Made by a program: the position numbers and the translations under genes. A DNA stretch of 64,000 bases. It comes from Melampsora larici-populina 98AG31. Taxonomy: Eukaryota; Basidiomycota; Pucciniomycetes; Pucciniales; Melampsoraceae. The notes below the pieces were generated by a model that saw only the letters and a program-made list of their open reading frames with translations, ran no database searches and was not told the DNA's origin. This document shows positions 20,443-33,620 of the stretch, one piece after another. The DNA is taken from NCBI RefSeq assembly GCF_000204055.1, contig NW_006768766.1:1024706-1088705 (forward strand), written 5' to 3'. Numbering within the stretch: position 1 is the first letter of the stretch; each line of letters starts with the position of its first letter.

Positions 20443-23400
20443 GTCTCAAAACTAATCATGCTTCATTCTTGGAACCGATCGAAGTTTCATAATCGAAGTT
20501 GAGAAATTCATCAAAAGAAACCTTCAAGGCATCAATACCTTCCAATTCGAACAGTTCCTGATCAGATACACTTGTACTCTCAGATTAGCAATGAGTTTGT
20601 TTATGGTTCATGTTTACGTTGGGGATCTGATTGGTCAGTCCAAATGGGGTAAAGCACAACAGACGCCAGTGTAGTGCACCTCGGAGCTCGATCGCGGGTC
20701 AGTTTGCTATCGTGCAAGCAGCGTGCCCGGACACGGCGGTTACAACATGTGTCTCACCGTTTGAATGGCAATCTGCTCGACGAAACGTCAAAAAGAGCCC
20801 ACTGATAGCGCTAATTGCACATCAAGAACTACCAAGAGGATGAGGAGAAAAAGGGACTGGATGCCAATCTGATTTCAGGATAATCAGCCATGATTCATGA
20901 CGGGTCATCCTCCTTGGTCCCAAAGGTCCCTTGACGAGAGAGTGAGCTGATCGGAGCGCTCGGAGAACAAATTCGCTGTCGATAGAAATGGGAAGACCAC
21001 CAGATGACACGCAAGAAGAATTGAAATTTGAAAGATGACAAGTAAGATTTGTTTACCTTTGTTGATGGAGAAAAATGTCAGAAGTTGAAGTGTAAAGAAA
21101 AGATAAACCCTCAAACAGCGCGGAAGAGTTCTTCTTATACCCAAGCAAGGTTCAAATGAATCAACTAATACTCACTTTGATGCTCCTTAACAAGTTTTCG
21201 ATTTCTTGGGGAGCAATGAGAAACGCCGATGCCGGCTACGGTAGTGCCAACGAGGCTGAGGCTGGCTGATAGGACTAAGAATTATAAGGTGAATAGAATG
21301 ACGTAGCATACTATTGGATCGGATTGATCGGGTGCAACACCCTAAAGTTTCATACAAAAACGGATTAAAACCTGTGTTGGGAAGATACGGTCTGTGTCAT
21401 AATACATAGTTCCACAACAATGAGAGCATTCACAATCACGTAACTGTACATTAAGGGTACAAATTTCAAAGACCAGCCATATTCTTGCCACCATGCCATA
21501 GAAAAGATAAGAAAGTTTGGGTTCCCTCATAAGAACTGGGTCCTCCCCTCCCCCTCGTCATGAAACACAGGGCTCATTCGAAGTCCCGATCTACTCAACT
21601 CTTCGAGGAAATCCAATTATGGATGACCCCGAGGCTGTTATCAATTTCTTTCTAGATGAAAGTAGTGAGGTGTCATTGGACGAGCACAAGTTGCAAATGT
21701 AGCAAGGTACAAACGACACTCGCCTTCCATGAAAGACCCACCAAGTGAGGATCAAGAGCTCTTTAGTGCTTGACATCAATGATGGCCAAATATCCGCTCG
21801 GACCCTTCGAATTGCAAAAATCGTCAAGAAAACCAAATTATTCCGGTCTGAAACCCCAAATCGCTGATGACAATAACGTTGGTGTCTCAAGAGAAAGCCA
21901 GCAAAAACGACTCTAAAGCGCCAACTTTAACCTCCGTAACTTTCGACTCCTCACGCCCTCGTCATATGATGATCAAAATTTTGACTAAAGTCTGGAGAGT
22001 GCCGCATAACTATCAAACTCTTTGAATTGAAATCTTTGTTGTAAATGGTCGATGTGACGAAATGCTAATTATTTGAACCCAAGATTTCCGCATTCTCATC
22101 TGCCTTCCCAAATTCCTCAGCCAACCTTACAACTCATACCGAACAGGAAAAGTGAGGTTGTATCATCATTATCAGGTGAGGCTCCTTGAAGCTTGATCAA
22201 TGATAAAGTGAACACCAGGTCAGACGTTTATTGTAAAAGGCAGTGATGAAGAACAGCCAGGTTCCATTATGATTTTCTTCGAATCAAGCGATCATAACAT
22301 CTGCACGCAGATGCGCCACAGTCTGCAACAGTTCCTGGTATGCTGGATACTCAAGGCAATGCCACTGTTCCATCAAATGTCTCGTTGATAAACAGGATAC
22401 AAGTATTACCTGCAAAAAGCCTTTTGTCTATGCTTGGAAATTTCTTTATAAGAGACTCCAATCATTTGCTTAACAAGAAAAGGAGCCTTTCATCAATGGG
22501 GCATTCAAACAAATAATGATGTAATACGAGACAAAATTCATCCACACGGTAGGGATACAAAAGAAAAAGGTTTTAGAATATGTACCATGGTTGTAAATAC
22601 AACATATGAAAAATGGAAATGACTGACCCAGCGCTGTCTTGATATTGTGCTCAGCGGGGAAGGGTCCGATAATGTGCTAGAATGACGTCAAAGATATTAT
22701 GCAAGGTTGTGGTCCGTGGACTTGCTGTTGTCCATTTCGTTGAAAACACGCGACAAAATCTGATTTTGTGTACAAGCATACCCTCAGGAAATGCTTATAC
22801 CATGAGTGACCAACCACTTTCAAGAATTTAGGTCAACGGTTTGCACTTCTCACCAATAAAATTCAAACCGACGCGACATTCACCCTCGTCAGCCCTTCCT
22901 CCTCACCACTCCGCTCCATGCGACCAGTTCGTCTTGATACCCCGAATCATGGTGTTCTTATTTCCTCGGCGTTCAAGGTTAGTCAAACACACATCACTAA
23001 ACCCATTCAAACTCAATAAATCATGATGATTTTTTCGAAGTTATATCTGTCAATCCCCTTATCTCACTCTACAAGAGTGTGGAAATGCAGAAACCACTTC
23101 CCATTACGTGCCCAATCAAGCACAATGGCCTGAACCCCACCCATTCTATCTCTGTAATCACTTGAGTGTATAAGACCTAATCGCTGATCATTTGTTTCTT
23201 TCTTTTCTAGACTTTTGGTATGATCTTGAGGTGTGGGACGAAGATTGTTTATTTGTTTATTTTGTCTCGCACTTTCTTCGTCGCCTGGAGTTGTGTCGAT
23301 GGCCTATTTCGCTTTGTACTTTCTTTGTCTGATATCCAAGTCTCGTCCGAACTATGCAATCTTTCATATCATCGATAACCCTGGGTCTCACGCGTCTTGT

Positions 23401-24000
23401 TTCAAATGTGTTAACCCTGAGAGTCACTCAGGTGTAAGCATCATCAATGTACTATCAACCCTTGTGGTTCAAGTCAGGTCGAGAATCACGCAATACGAAA
23501 TGAAAGTCTTTACCTGAACCCTAGTCCATCCCAGCACTCCGCACGCTGTTCTGAGAGGCATGCATCGCGACTTCGACTTCTAGCCTTGATTATCAGTCGG
23601 GATATACTCAGCTCTGGTAAATGCCTATGTAGAAAGGAATTCACAGTGGCGGCTGTGGGTCTCGCGCTCCCAGGGATCGACTGCAAGATACTAGAATGAT
23701 ATATTTTGCTCTCTTCCATTCCACCTCCTATGTGTTTGTATGTATACACTGTCAGATGTATCTAGTTTCCGACTCAGCCAATGAAGCGCGCTTCACTAGA
23801 CTTCCAAAGTAAAACCTTGATTTCATCGTAAGAAGGGCAAATATTTTCAGGCTGTAAAAACAAGAATATTTGTCAAAGGAATCAAGTTGCTTTGAAAGTT
23901 TTTCTATCAAGCCATATCCGTCTATCTGACCATCCAGCCATTAACTTTAAAACTCGAGTGCTTAATCGACTTTCTTTTGCTTACCGTTGACTATGTACGG
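20443..24000. other. long intergenic region, no confident gene
   Basis: Contains the GPD promoter and about 3.5 kb of mostly non-coding sequence. Possible short exons on the minus strand (about 20822-21280, with ISIDSEFVLRALRSAHSLVK) and the plus strand (about 22917-23365, starting MRPVRLDTPNHGVLISSAFK) have splice-like borders. Neither builds a gene I can defend. Confidence 0.35.
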
Positions 24001-24255
24001 CATGTGAGCAGGCGTGGTGTGAAGTGTGTCAAACCCATATATAGGCAAGTCCGGGACTAAAGACAACTTACCAGCAAGCTTTCAGTGGGTGGCTCAAGGG
24101 ACTCGTACAGCTAAAAGAATTGCAGTAACACACGATATGTTGCATTTTCAAAAAAGATGAAGAAACTATTTACAAATTTTAAATTATTACATGACGAGAT
24201 TCCAAAGTTTAGAGATAAGAGAAACGCCAATGCTACACAATCCTGATTAACATGA

Positions 24256-25722
24256 TCATACTAAACAAAATGAAAGTTCTACAGTAGAAGGTAATAGAAC
24301 AGTATCTTTTGATAAAGATATCAAAGTAGGCGTGTCCACCACTGTGATATCAGAAGAAAAACTTGAAGAACGGACGTGAGAAGAGGAGGTGTTGATAGAA
24401 GGAAGGAAGATTGCTGTAAGTGTGGTGGTTCTCTGATCAACTATCTCAACTGATATATTCTCAAACTCTTCTTCTTTCATCAGTTGATCCAATTTTGATT
24501 TCCAGCAAAATGTTCTGTTGGATTTTAATGGCGGAAGACTTGAAGGAAGATGTCTTCTGTAATAAGCTGAGTTGAACTGTGAGCATCCCACGTCCAGAGT
24601 TGAGGTTTTGAATTTGTCTTCTTGCATCCGGTTGATCATCTCCTGGTTCGATGATTGTATGAAATCGAGGAATGAAGATTGTTTACAAGATGAGAAGGAG
24701 GATGGTGATGGGCGGATCGGAGTAACATCAGGATGGTTGAAAAGGGGCTCTTGAAGAATAAGAATGTTGGTGGGATCTTTGGAACTTGGATCTTCTTTGA
24801 GTTCACCAACCGATGAGACGGGAACCAGAACGGGTGATTCGATACATGTTAAATCGGAGCTGATACTAGACGAGCGTGAGTGGGAAGATCCAGAGATGTC
24901 TTGATTTGATTTGGTGCCACTTTCTTCGACGAGCTCATCCAAGATTTCGTCACATTCTTCGCCTGACTCCTTCATGATTGCATCCAACGTGGTTCTCCAG
25001 CGAAAAGGCTTCTTTGGTGTGTTTCTGGTAGACAAGTGAGGCAGGGCTGGAGGAAGATGTCTTCGGTAGTAGGCAGAGTTGAATTGAGCGCATCCTAAAT
25101 CTAGAGGTTTTGATTTTGACTTTTCTGCAAGCAACCTATTGGACGCCTCAAGGTGAGAAGCTTCTAAGAAAGCCAGAAAGGGAGAGGGGGAAGAAGTTGA
25201 GCTGAAGGTTGTAGATGCATGTTTGGGCTGAGTCGCAAGAGGTTCGAGTGCGGCTTTGACGAGGATATTAGGTAATACAGCTGATTGCGAAGAAGATTCA
25301 TTTGCAAGAGGACTGATAATTATCAAAGGCTCTTTTTCGATGTTTGAAGACGAGACGGGAACTTCATCTTTGACCGAAATGGAAGGGACTGAAAAGTCCA
25401 CTGATAGCTGCTCTGTGACAGAAGGCTGAGGTTCAGATGAAGGTAAAGCCAGAGGTTCACACCTCAAGCTTCTGACTTCATATCTACTAGCAGTCACAAA
25501 GGAAGTCTAAAACAAATCAAACGTCAGTACCAGAATTGATGCTCCACAAAGGAGATAAAAAGAACATACCACATTGACCGCAATTGACTTCTTAGCAACA
25601 GTCAGGATAGATGGAACAAGTTTGTTATCAAGACTTACTTGTGTACGACGAGTGATGACACTCTTGACAACATGCACTAAGTTGAGGCCAAAGTTCAAAG
25701 ACAAGCTTGAGAAGTAGGACAT
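24256..25722 (-). CDS. tandem family copy 1 (467 aa, unrecognised)
   Basis: Exons 25722-25570 (51 codons, MSYFSSLSLNFGLNLV...) and 25506-24256, with a 63-nt GTATGT..TTTTAG intron. The protein has a short N-terminal segment, a conserved RYEVRSLRCEPLALP block, an acidic Ser/Thr-rich linker, and then two versions of one module. Module 1 contains FLAFLEASHLEASNRLLAEK, LDLGCAQFNSAYYRRHLPP, WRTTLDAIMKESGEE and a Ser-rich SHSRSSSISSD tail. Module 2 has FLDFIQSSNQEMINRMQ, LDVGCSQFNSAYYRRHLP, FCWKSKLDQLMKEE and SHVRSSSFSSDITVVDTPTL. Odd points: the module 1 FCW is FRW here, and the first Ser run is shorter than in its sisters. It is intact. No signal peptide or known domain is visible. Confidence 0.88.
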
Positions 25723-25980
25723 CTTTGATGGAATACGGTTATGAAATTTGAGGTTGGAGAAGATCAAAGGGAGAGGAGATGTTGATGGTCAAGGATTCAA
25801 AGAAACACAAAAGTGCAACGATAAATGATGTGATGATGTGATGATGTGATGAAAGCTTTAAGGCTAAGATGGATAGGCTTTTGAAAATTCAGGAATTTGG
25901 ATGGGTGGAAATGTGATAATGTGAGGGTAGTCAACAATAGTTGTGATGAGGAAGTATCGCGAATGGGAGAAAGCGATGTC

Positions 25981-25988
25981 TATTTATA
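25981..25988 (-). promoter_or_regulatory. TATA box, copy 1
   Basis: TATAAATA on the minus strand, 266 bp before the ATG, in the same conserved context (CGTATAAATA, then CATTCGCGATA and TCCTCATCACAA) as in the other four copies. Confidence 0.7.
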
Positions 25989-26730
25989 CGATTTGCTTGC
26001 GTACGAATTGCAATCAAGCGCGTTCTGTGACTCTGCACCTTGACTTTTGCTTCGACTACTTGTTCCTGGTGCATCAGCTTGCGATTCGACGTGTTGACCC
26101 AGTTCAATGTAGAATCTTGTGCTTTCAGGTGCACAAATCCGCTTGTGAATGTTCCAAGAGACCACTAATCTTGATGAGATACGCTGAAAGTGATAATCTC
26201 ATAGCTCGAGTATTTCGAAGGAGATGCCTTCAAGTCTTTCCAGGCCACAAGTTCAACTGACGTGAAATGTGCTCGTAGTTGCTTGATCCATTTGCACATA
26301 GCCCATCATGATCCTCAGCGTGATAAAACATAAGCTTAGCCGGCTCCACAATAACATCGATCCTGGCTTGAACGCACCTCTCTTTCACAATTCGTGTTCT
26401 AATTCGTATCATGACGCATACGCAAAGACATCTTTTACTGCACAGTGCACCTAATGACGTCAAGCGTCCTGCAGACTTGTAGAACTAACAACACATCTTT
26501 GTTGGAATTCGTGATAAACGCATACGTGAGCACTGTCAATTTCAACTATGCAAGCACTGACAAAAAACAGGCAATCACTCCCAACACGACGTGACTCTTC
26601 ACCCTTGATGCAGATCGGTCCAGGTGGAAATCTTCACTTCTCGCACCAACAAATCTTCAACTTCAATTATTGGACTCACAGATCGATAGAATACATAGAT
26701 GTTCCATCTAATCAATCAAATCACGGTCTA

Positions 26731-26739
26731 ATTTTTTAT
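26731..26739. other. empty-site counterpart of the MULE insertion
   Basis: A single ATTTTTTAT (complement of ATAAAAAAT), flanked by TCACGGTCTA and TACACAATGAAATGTATTTAG. These flanks match, in reverse complement, the two sides of the MULE-like element at 48,289-54,109, where ATAAAAAAT is duplicated. Confidence 0.88.
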
Positions 26740-27247
26740 TACACAATGAAATGTATTTAGTTTGACCTTGAGACTCAAACAATCAAGCACGCTGCACTCT
26801 ATTCTAAAGCGATTTGTTCACAAGAATCACAAACTTTAGCGGGCAAAACGAGTAAGGATCTTTGATATAACAAAAGCAATCGAGTTGCTTCAACATATGC
26901 TTAGAGTTACATCAAAACCTATCCCTGCGTCACCATACGACTATCAACGTTCAAGTCGATGTCTTTTTTTGTTTCTTTTGACGATGTATAGAAAGTAAGA
27001 AAGAAATGTAAGTAAGGCAAGGTTAAAAGTGTGTCAAACCCGTGTAAAGACGAGTCCAAAAGTAAAACTTAAAGCATGGTTCAAGGGTCATGGATCTGAA
27101 AAATTCAAGTAAGAAGTGATATGTTGCATTTTCAAAAGAGATGACAAAAAACTATTTACAAATTTTAAATTATTACATGACGAGATTGCAAAGCTTAGAG
27201 ATGATAAAAACACCATTTCTACACAAATTCAATCATAATTAACGTGG

Positions 27248-28724
27248 TCAAACTAAACAAAATGAAAGGTCTACAGTAGACGCTAATAGGCAAGTATCTT
27301 TTGGGAAACAAACCAAAGTAGGTGTGTCCACCACTGTGATATCAGAAGAAAAGCTTGAAGAGCGGACATGAGAAGAGGATGTGTTGATAGAAGGAAGAAA
27401 GATTGCTGTAGGTTTGGAGGTCATCTGATCAACTATCTCGATTGATATATCCTCAACCCCTTCTTCTCTCATTATTTGATCCAATTTGGTTTTCCAGCAA
27501 AATGTTTTGTTGGATTTCAATGGCGGAAGACTTGGAGGAAGATGTCTTCTGTAATGAGCTGAATTAAATTGTGAACATCCCACATCCAGAGTTGAGGTTT
27601 GGGATTTTTCTTTTTGCATTTGGTTGATCATCTCTTGGTTTGATGATTGTATGAAATCCAGGAATGAAGTTTGTTTACAAGATGAGAAAGACGAGGGTGA
27701 TGGGCGGATTGGAGTAACATCAGGATTGTTGAACACGGGCTCTTGAATAGTTAATGGCTTTGGAGTGTCATTTTGTTGAAGGTTCCCAAATGATGAGATG
27801 GAGGAAAGAACTGGCGATCCAATACAAGTAGTGTACGAAGAAACACTCGAAGAGCGCGAATGAGAAGAAGATGAGGTGGAAGATTCGGCAATGTCTTGAT
27901 TGGATTCGGTACCACTTTCTCCAACGAGCTCATCCAAGCTTTCATCACATTCTTCGCCTGACTCCTTCATGATCTCATCTAATGTGGTTCTCCAGCAAAA
28001 AGGCTTCTTTGATTTCTTGCTGGTAGACAATTCAGGCAGGGTTGGAGGAAGATGTCTTCGGTAGTAAGCAGAGTTGAATTGAGCGCATCCCAAGTCTAAA
28101 GTTGCCGATCTTGATTTTTCTGCTAGTAACCTGTTTGATGCTTCAAGGTGTGAAGCCTCTAAGAAAGCCAGGAATGGTGACGGGGCAGAAATTGAGCTGA
28201 AGGTTGTAGGTGCTTGTTTGGGCTGAGCTTCAACCGGTTCAGGTGTGGCTTTGAGGAGGATGGTATGTGAAGAAGTCGATTGCAAAAGAGAATCATCCGT
28301 TAGAGAATTGAGAGTTTCGGAAGGTTCTCCTTCAATTTTCAAGGATGTGACGGTGAGTTCGTCTTCGAAAGATACTGAATGGACTAGGGTTTCACAGTCC
28401 GCTGATCTCTGCTCTGTGACCGAAAGCCGAGGTTCAAGTACAAAAGGTAAAGTCAGGGGTTCACACCTCAAGCTTCTGACTTCATATCTAGTAACAGTCA
28501 CAAAGGAAGTCTAAAACAAATCAAAACGTCAGTATCAGCACGGATGATCCTCATGCGAGATAGAAAGGACATACCTTATTGACCGCAATCGACTTCATCG
28601 CGACAGTCAGGATACATGGATCAAGCTTGTTATCGAGACTTACTTGTGTACGAGTGATGACACTCTTGACGATACGTAATAAGTTGAGGCCAAAGGCCAA
28701 AGACGAGCTGGAAGAGTAAGACAT
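27248..28724 (-). CDS. tandem family copy 2 (470 aa, unrecognised)
   Basis: Exons 28724-28575 (50 codons) and 28510-27248, intron 64 nt. It shows the same two-module architecture as copy 1. Module 1 reads FCWRTTLDEIMKESGEE. Module 2 has FNSAHYRRHLPPSLPPL and FCWKTKLDQIMREEGVED. The Ser-rich link SSTSSSSHSRSSSVSS is longer than in copy 1 and is followed by TTCIGSPVL, a feature shared with the plus-strand copies. The frame is intact and ends in FCLV like its sisters. It lies head-to-tail with copy 1 on the same strand. The conserved upstream region is cut off about 1 kb before the gene by the copia fragment. Confidence 0.88.
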
Positions 28725-28987
28725 CTTTGATGAGACACGTTTAAGAGATTTAAGAATGGAGAAGAGCTAAGATGTTGATAGTTGACTGTGACAATTGAGA
28801 TTCAAAGAAACACAAAAGCGCGATGATCAATGAAGTGATGAGGTGATAGAAGCTTTAAGGCTAAGATGAATAAGTTCTTTGAAAGATAAAAATCTTTAGG
28901 AATTTGGATGGATGGAAATCTGATAAAGTGAGGGAAGTCAACAATATTTGTGATGAGGAATTATCGCGAATGAGAGAAAACGACGGG

Positions 28988-28995
28988 TATTTATA
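28988..28995 (-). promoter_or_regulatory. TATA box, copy 2
   Basis: TATAAATA on the minus strand, 271 bp before the ATG, in the shared promoter block. Confidence 0.7.
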
Positions 28996-29739
28996 CGATA
29001 TACTTGCATGCGAATTGCAATCAAGCACTTGTTTGATTTCTTTGATTTTACTTCGCGGCCTTGTTCCTAGTGCATCAGCTTGCAATTCGACTCCTTGACC
29101 CAGTTTGATAAAGAATATGGCTTTCAGGTAACCAAATCCGCGCGTGAATGCTCCATAAGACCACTAATCTGAATAACAAATGATGAAAGGAAGAACCCAG
29201 TGATATGAGTATTGCAAAGAAGACTACTACGAAAGAAAATAATCCAGGTCACAAACTGATGTGAAATCAGCACTTCATATCTCATTTCACAAATCCTACT
29301 GGAAATGCTCAGATTGATAAACGATGAGCTTGACTGACTCTATAGAAACATTCATCCAGGTTTCAACGCATCTTTCTTTCACAATGCGCGTTCTAATTCG
29401 TATCATGACGCATACACAGAGACATCTTTTACTGCACAGTGCACCTTACGTCAGTCACTCTGCAGAATGACCTAACAACAGGTCTTTGTTGGAATTTGTG
29501 ATACACGCATACAGGAGCACTGTTGATTTCAACTCTACGTAGCACATCGATGCAAACACTGAAAAATACCAGGCAATCACTCCCAAGGCAACATTACTCT
29601 CCACCCTTGAGGTAGATCGGTCCAGGTGGAAATCTTCACTTCTGCCACCAAGAGATCTTCAACGATAATTGTTAGTCTCATAGAATAGAATGATGTTATG
29701 TGCAAATCTGGTTAAATTTTTTACACAACAATCTATTCA

Positions 29740-31475
29740 AAGAATAAAGCTCAGCTCCTGACGCTGACAAATGGAAGGAAGCGAGAAAAGTGGAATTTGA
29801 TTATCTCACCCAACATTATGTTGGTAAGCTGGTTGCTCGTCCTAAAGGTGCTAGGGTTATCGGAGGTATGTGGGTATTGAAGAAGAAGCGTGATGAGAAT
29901 GGTGTTGTCTTGAAGTATAAAGCTTGTTGGGTCTGCTTTGGAAACCGACAAATTGAAGGAGTAGATTATCGTAAAAACGTATTCAGCCGTTGGTAAGACT
30001 GATACTCTACGTCTTATGGTTGCTATTACTGCGTATATGCGCTTATCAGTTATTCAATTTGACATCATGACGCATTTTTACATGGTATAATGAAAGAAAA
30101 AGTTTATATTCAACAGGTCAAAGGATTTGTGGCCCCCTGGCTCACAGGGTCCAAATTTTGCACTCACGACGTGTTAGCAAAGCTTTTTCCAAGATTGTGT
30201 CAAGATTGTTGTATGTTTGGTCCCAGGCTGCACTTTGTGCAGCTTTGGAACATGCTCTTTACACCTGGCTGGAGTTGAGCCAAGTCAATCAACAAATAAT
30301 CAGTATGAGTAATACCTATCTTGATACCAAACATGTATGATTTCTTTGATAATGTGTCGTGAGTATAAAATTTGGACCCTGTGGTTGTGAAGGCATGGTT
30401 TGGCAACTTGGCAAATCTCTTTATGGAACATGTCAAGGTGCTTGAGATTTCAGCAATAATTTACAAGGTAAACTCTTATCTTTTGGTTTCAAAACATCCA
30501 AAGCGGATAGTTGTCTTTTTGTCTTTTGACACGGCAAGCATTTCATTTATCTACACATGCATGTAGATGATGGTTTTATCATTTCCAACTCCGATCCTCT
30601 CATTGAGGAGTTTTGTGTTCATCTTTTAAAATCCTACTAATTGAAATGGAAACCAAAACCAACTCTTCATCTTGGAATGCGAATTCAACATCTAAATGAT
30701 GGTGCTATATCTTTGGATCAGTAACTTAAACCCAGTCAAGATTCCTTTTCCTGTTAGTCTTAAACTCAAGCTCAGCTCTCCCAAAGAAGTTGCTTTGGCT
30801 GTGTATCTTCCTTTTCAATCATTGATTGGCTTGTTAAATTGGACGGCAGTTAGCACTAGACCTGATATTGCTTATGTGGTTAGTCAATTATCACATTTTA
30901 ATTCATGTTATACTTTTGAGCATTGGAATGCTGCGAAGCATATTGTACAATACATTAGGGGAACTTTGAATAAGGGTATTGTGTTTAGAGGATCTATGCC
31001 AACTGATTTGAAGGCTTTTGGGGATGCAGATTATGCAAATGATCTTATAGATAGGCGTTGGGTAACGGGTTATTTGTTTACTTTTGGAGGTGCTGTTATT
31101 TCTTGGAGTCATTGTCAAAAGTCAACTGCTTTATCAACAACCAAGTCAGAGTACATGGCGTTATCCAACTGTGCCAGACACACAATTTGGTTTAAAACAT
31201 TATTTAGAGAATTAGGTTTACCAGTTTCTGCTGTTCCTATTGCGTCTGTTGGGGATGCAGTTCAACTTTTCAATGACACCAGAGGAACAGTGTTATCGTC
31301 TAAGGAACCTGTTATCAATGATAGATCTAAGCATATAGATGTCAGATATCACTTTATTAGGGATCACGTGAAACTTAGAAGCATTGTTACTAGTCATGTA
31401 CCTACCATGTCCACGTCAGCGGATTTCCTTACTAAACCACTACCTTTTGACGCTTTTGAATGTTGTTGTTTCTAA
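29740..31475 (+). pseudogene. 3' fragment of a Ty1/copia pol gene
   Basis: The reverse transcriptase start is visible at about 29,770 (WVLKKKRDENGVVLKYKA, then QIEGVDYRKN), but the frame is soon broken by stops. A longer open piece (30696-31475) keeps late RT and RNase H motifs of copia elements: STRPDIAYVVSQLS, GDADYANDLIDRRWVTGY, SKHIDVRYHFIRDHV and TSADFLTKPLPF. Gag, protease and integrase are absent, so this is a 5'-truncated relic. Its left end coincides with the end of the copy 2 unit, suggesting that a rearrangement joined them. Confidence 0.85.
30143..30383. mobile_element. MITE-like insertion inside the copia fragment
   Basis: 241 bp with terminal inverted repeats: CACAGGGTCCAAATTTT then CTCACGACGTGTTA on the left, and a complementary right end with a few mismatches (TCGTGAGTATAAAATTTGG, ACCCTGTG). 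It separates RT residues VYIQQVKGFVAP from GCEGMVWQLGKSLYGT. I could not find a clean target duplication, so the superfamily is open. Confidence 0.65.
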
Positions 31476-31509
31476 GTTTCTAATGTAGAATGTTTGAGTT
31501 AGGGGGGAA

Positions 31510-31803
31510 TGTTGCTCAAATCTGATTTAAATCAAATAAGTGTTACAGTCAATCTAGTTTTGCTTGTCCAATCAGATTTTATTTATTTATTTATTACACC
31601 AATACAGGTGATTCTATAAGCATAAACATCATATGCTTATGTGCTTTATCAGGAGTCGTGAGTCTGAACAACCACAGTTGACCACAGTCCACAGCGCTTG
31701 ATTATCACAAACCTGTCCTCGACATCATCCTTTCATCCTCACACGCATTGTTCCAGCTCGATCACATCTCTCATCGTCCATCCTCACAGCCAAGGAACCT
31801 TCA
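31510..31803 (+). repeat. probable 3' LTR of the copia relic
   Basis: Starts TGTTGCTCAAATC directly after a purine tract (AGGGGGGAA) that follows the pol stop, as expected of a 3' LTR. The right end is a guess, since no second LTR is present for comparison. Confidence 0.4.
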
Positions 31804-33600
31804 TGTGAGTTTTGACCAAGAGGCTTCGATTTTGGTCTCTTTGCTTTGATCCAGACCTCTCAGCTTCGATTTGAACCTTCCCGTCTTTGATTCAACCCTC
31901 TGCACACTTGATTTGATCCTGTAAAGTTCACTCCCTCAATCAAAACGTAGCTTGAAAAGAATGCTGACCTACCTTGCAATTTTATGATCCATGGAAGTTC
32001 ATCAGATTGGAGTGGATTATTCAGAGCACCTTTATCAGCTACTTCTATTCTTAATAAACAATCGGCAATCAATTTTCAACTGGATGGTGAAGAAGAAAAG
32101 ATGGATGGTTTGCTATCAAAAGTGTTGATCTAGGTCTTGATCGCTACCCACACAATATCAAAACAGAAGCCAAATTATAGGCATCAATCGATCACCCTAA
32201 TGTTGGTTCAATCCACTCAAGCTTCTGTTCAGTTTGGATCTTGGTCTCATTTTTGAACCCTTCCTTTAGGCTTTGGATACAGCTTGTAAGCATCAATTTC
32301 TCTAGATGTTTGTTGGGCAACTTAAGAGTTCCGTTCTTATACATTTCTTCCTTAGCTTTGAATGTTTTCCATCAGATTAATTCCATTTTCTTAGTGTTTA
32401 TCCTTCTTGTATTTACTCTAGCCTCAGCTTTTCATTGTAATACACAACACTTTGAAATGCAGTCTCTTCCTGTACAAATTCAATCTGAGATCAAAATGTG
32501 GATCTGATGAGACACATTGTACTCATAGGCAATGGAAAAAGTCCAGAAACTAAATTGACTATAAGACCAGGGATTTGGGAACGATGAAGGTAAATTGTTC
32601 ATATCATTGATAATGAGCACTTGGATAACAGGTACAAACTCCCTATATACAAATAAGACACATATACATAGCAAGAAAAAACAATACGAGATTCACAGAC
32701 CTAGACAGATCGATGTGAAGCTCTGAGCAATCATGTTAAATAGCAGTGCTGATGATTAGCAACAAAAAGTTATACTTATGAATCAGCAGTATCAACACAA
32801 ATCAACGACACACAATTGATTATTGCCCCTGGGTTTGATTCAGTGAATTGGTCGGTCTCCAAAGTAGAAATGCCCGAACTGACGACTAGAGCTAGAGTTG
32901 ACAAGCAGAAGGGAGTCAAAAGAAGTTAATCGTTTCAATCAGCGGGTGTTCAGCTGAGTCAAAGGACATACATAGTTTGAATCAGCAATAAGATAAGGAA
33001 TCGATTTGATGAAATTGAAGGTATCTGATGAACGGACCAGGATATTGAACCCGCTGGAAAGATAAGGAAGATATTTAGAAATCAGAGGATTGATATCATT
33101 ATGAGAAAGACATTCAAGGAGCTTACTTGAGTCAAAGCCAGGATATTACAGTCGAGACCAAGAGGGTAAGATCACGGATGAAATCTTGAGAGATATCCTC
33201 AATTCTCAAAGGATATGGTGAGGTAGAGAGAAGGGATTGGACAATTCAAGTGATCCATGGATGGGTTTGGAGGCGATGGATTGGTGCTGATTAGTTAGCA
33301 GCACCGATCGTGATTGGTGGACAGCCCCCTTCAATTGGATACACTTCAATCACGATTGAAGGCTATGTATGCTTATAAAATGGCCTGTATTGATGAGAAA
33401 ATAAAAAATAAAAAATCGGAATGGACAAGCAAAACTGGAATGACTGTATGTGTTTTGTTTTTGTTGTCTGTTTATGTTACATTTGATTTGTTGTATGATC
33501 ATCCTACGTGATGATATTTCTTATTTGATTTTTTTATCTTGTGTGTTTTGTTAACTCTCACGGTTATTTTTCTCTCTTGACTATAAGAACCTTCCTGAGT
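31804..33600. other. AT-rich intergenic region, nothing recognised
   Basis: About 1.8 kb without a supported gene or clear repeat. Confidence 0.4.
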
Positions 33601-33620
33601 CACCAGTTGCTTCGTACATT

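Larger units (their letters stand above)
24000..29735 (-). repeat. two tandem units of the unknown gene family
   Basis: Two head-to-tail units of about 2.99 kb (stop codon to stop codon, 24256 to 27248). Each contains a gene, its promoter and about 1 kb of conserved upstream sequence. The shared flanks include GTGTGTCAAACCC and ATATGTTGCATTTTCAAAA downstream and GCGTATGCGTCATGATACG-like sequence upstream. The outer end of the second unit abuts a copia fragment near 29,735. Confidence 0.8.

Noticed and set aside
20822..21280. Possible small minus-strand gene (exons with LSLVGTTVAGIGVSH and ISIDSEFVLRALRSA)
   Set aside because: No start codon or consistent splice phase could be built between the pieces.
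22917..23365. Two-exon model starting MRPVRLDTPNHGVLISSAFK
   Set aside because: Splice-like borders exist, but the intron would be over 230 nt and the second exon has no recognisable features. Too weak to list as a gene.
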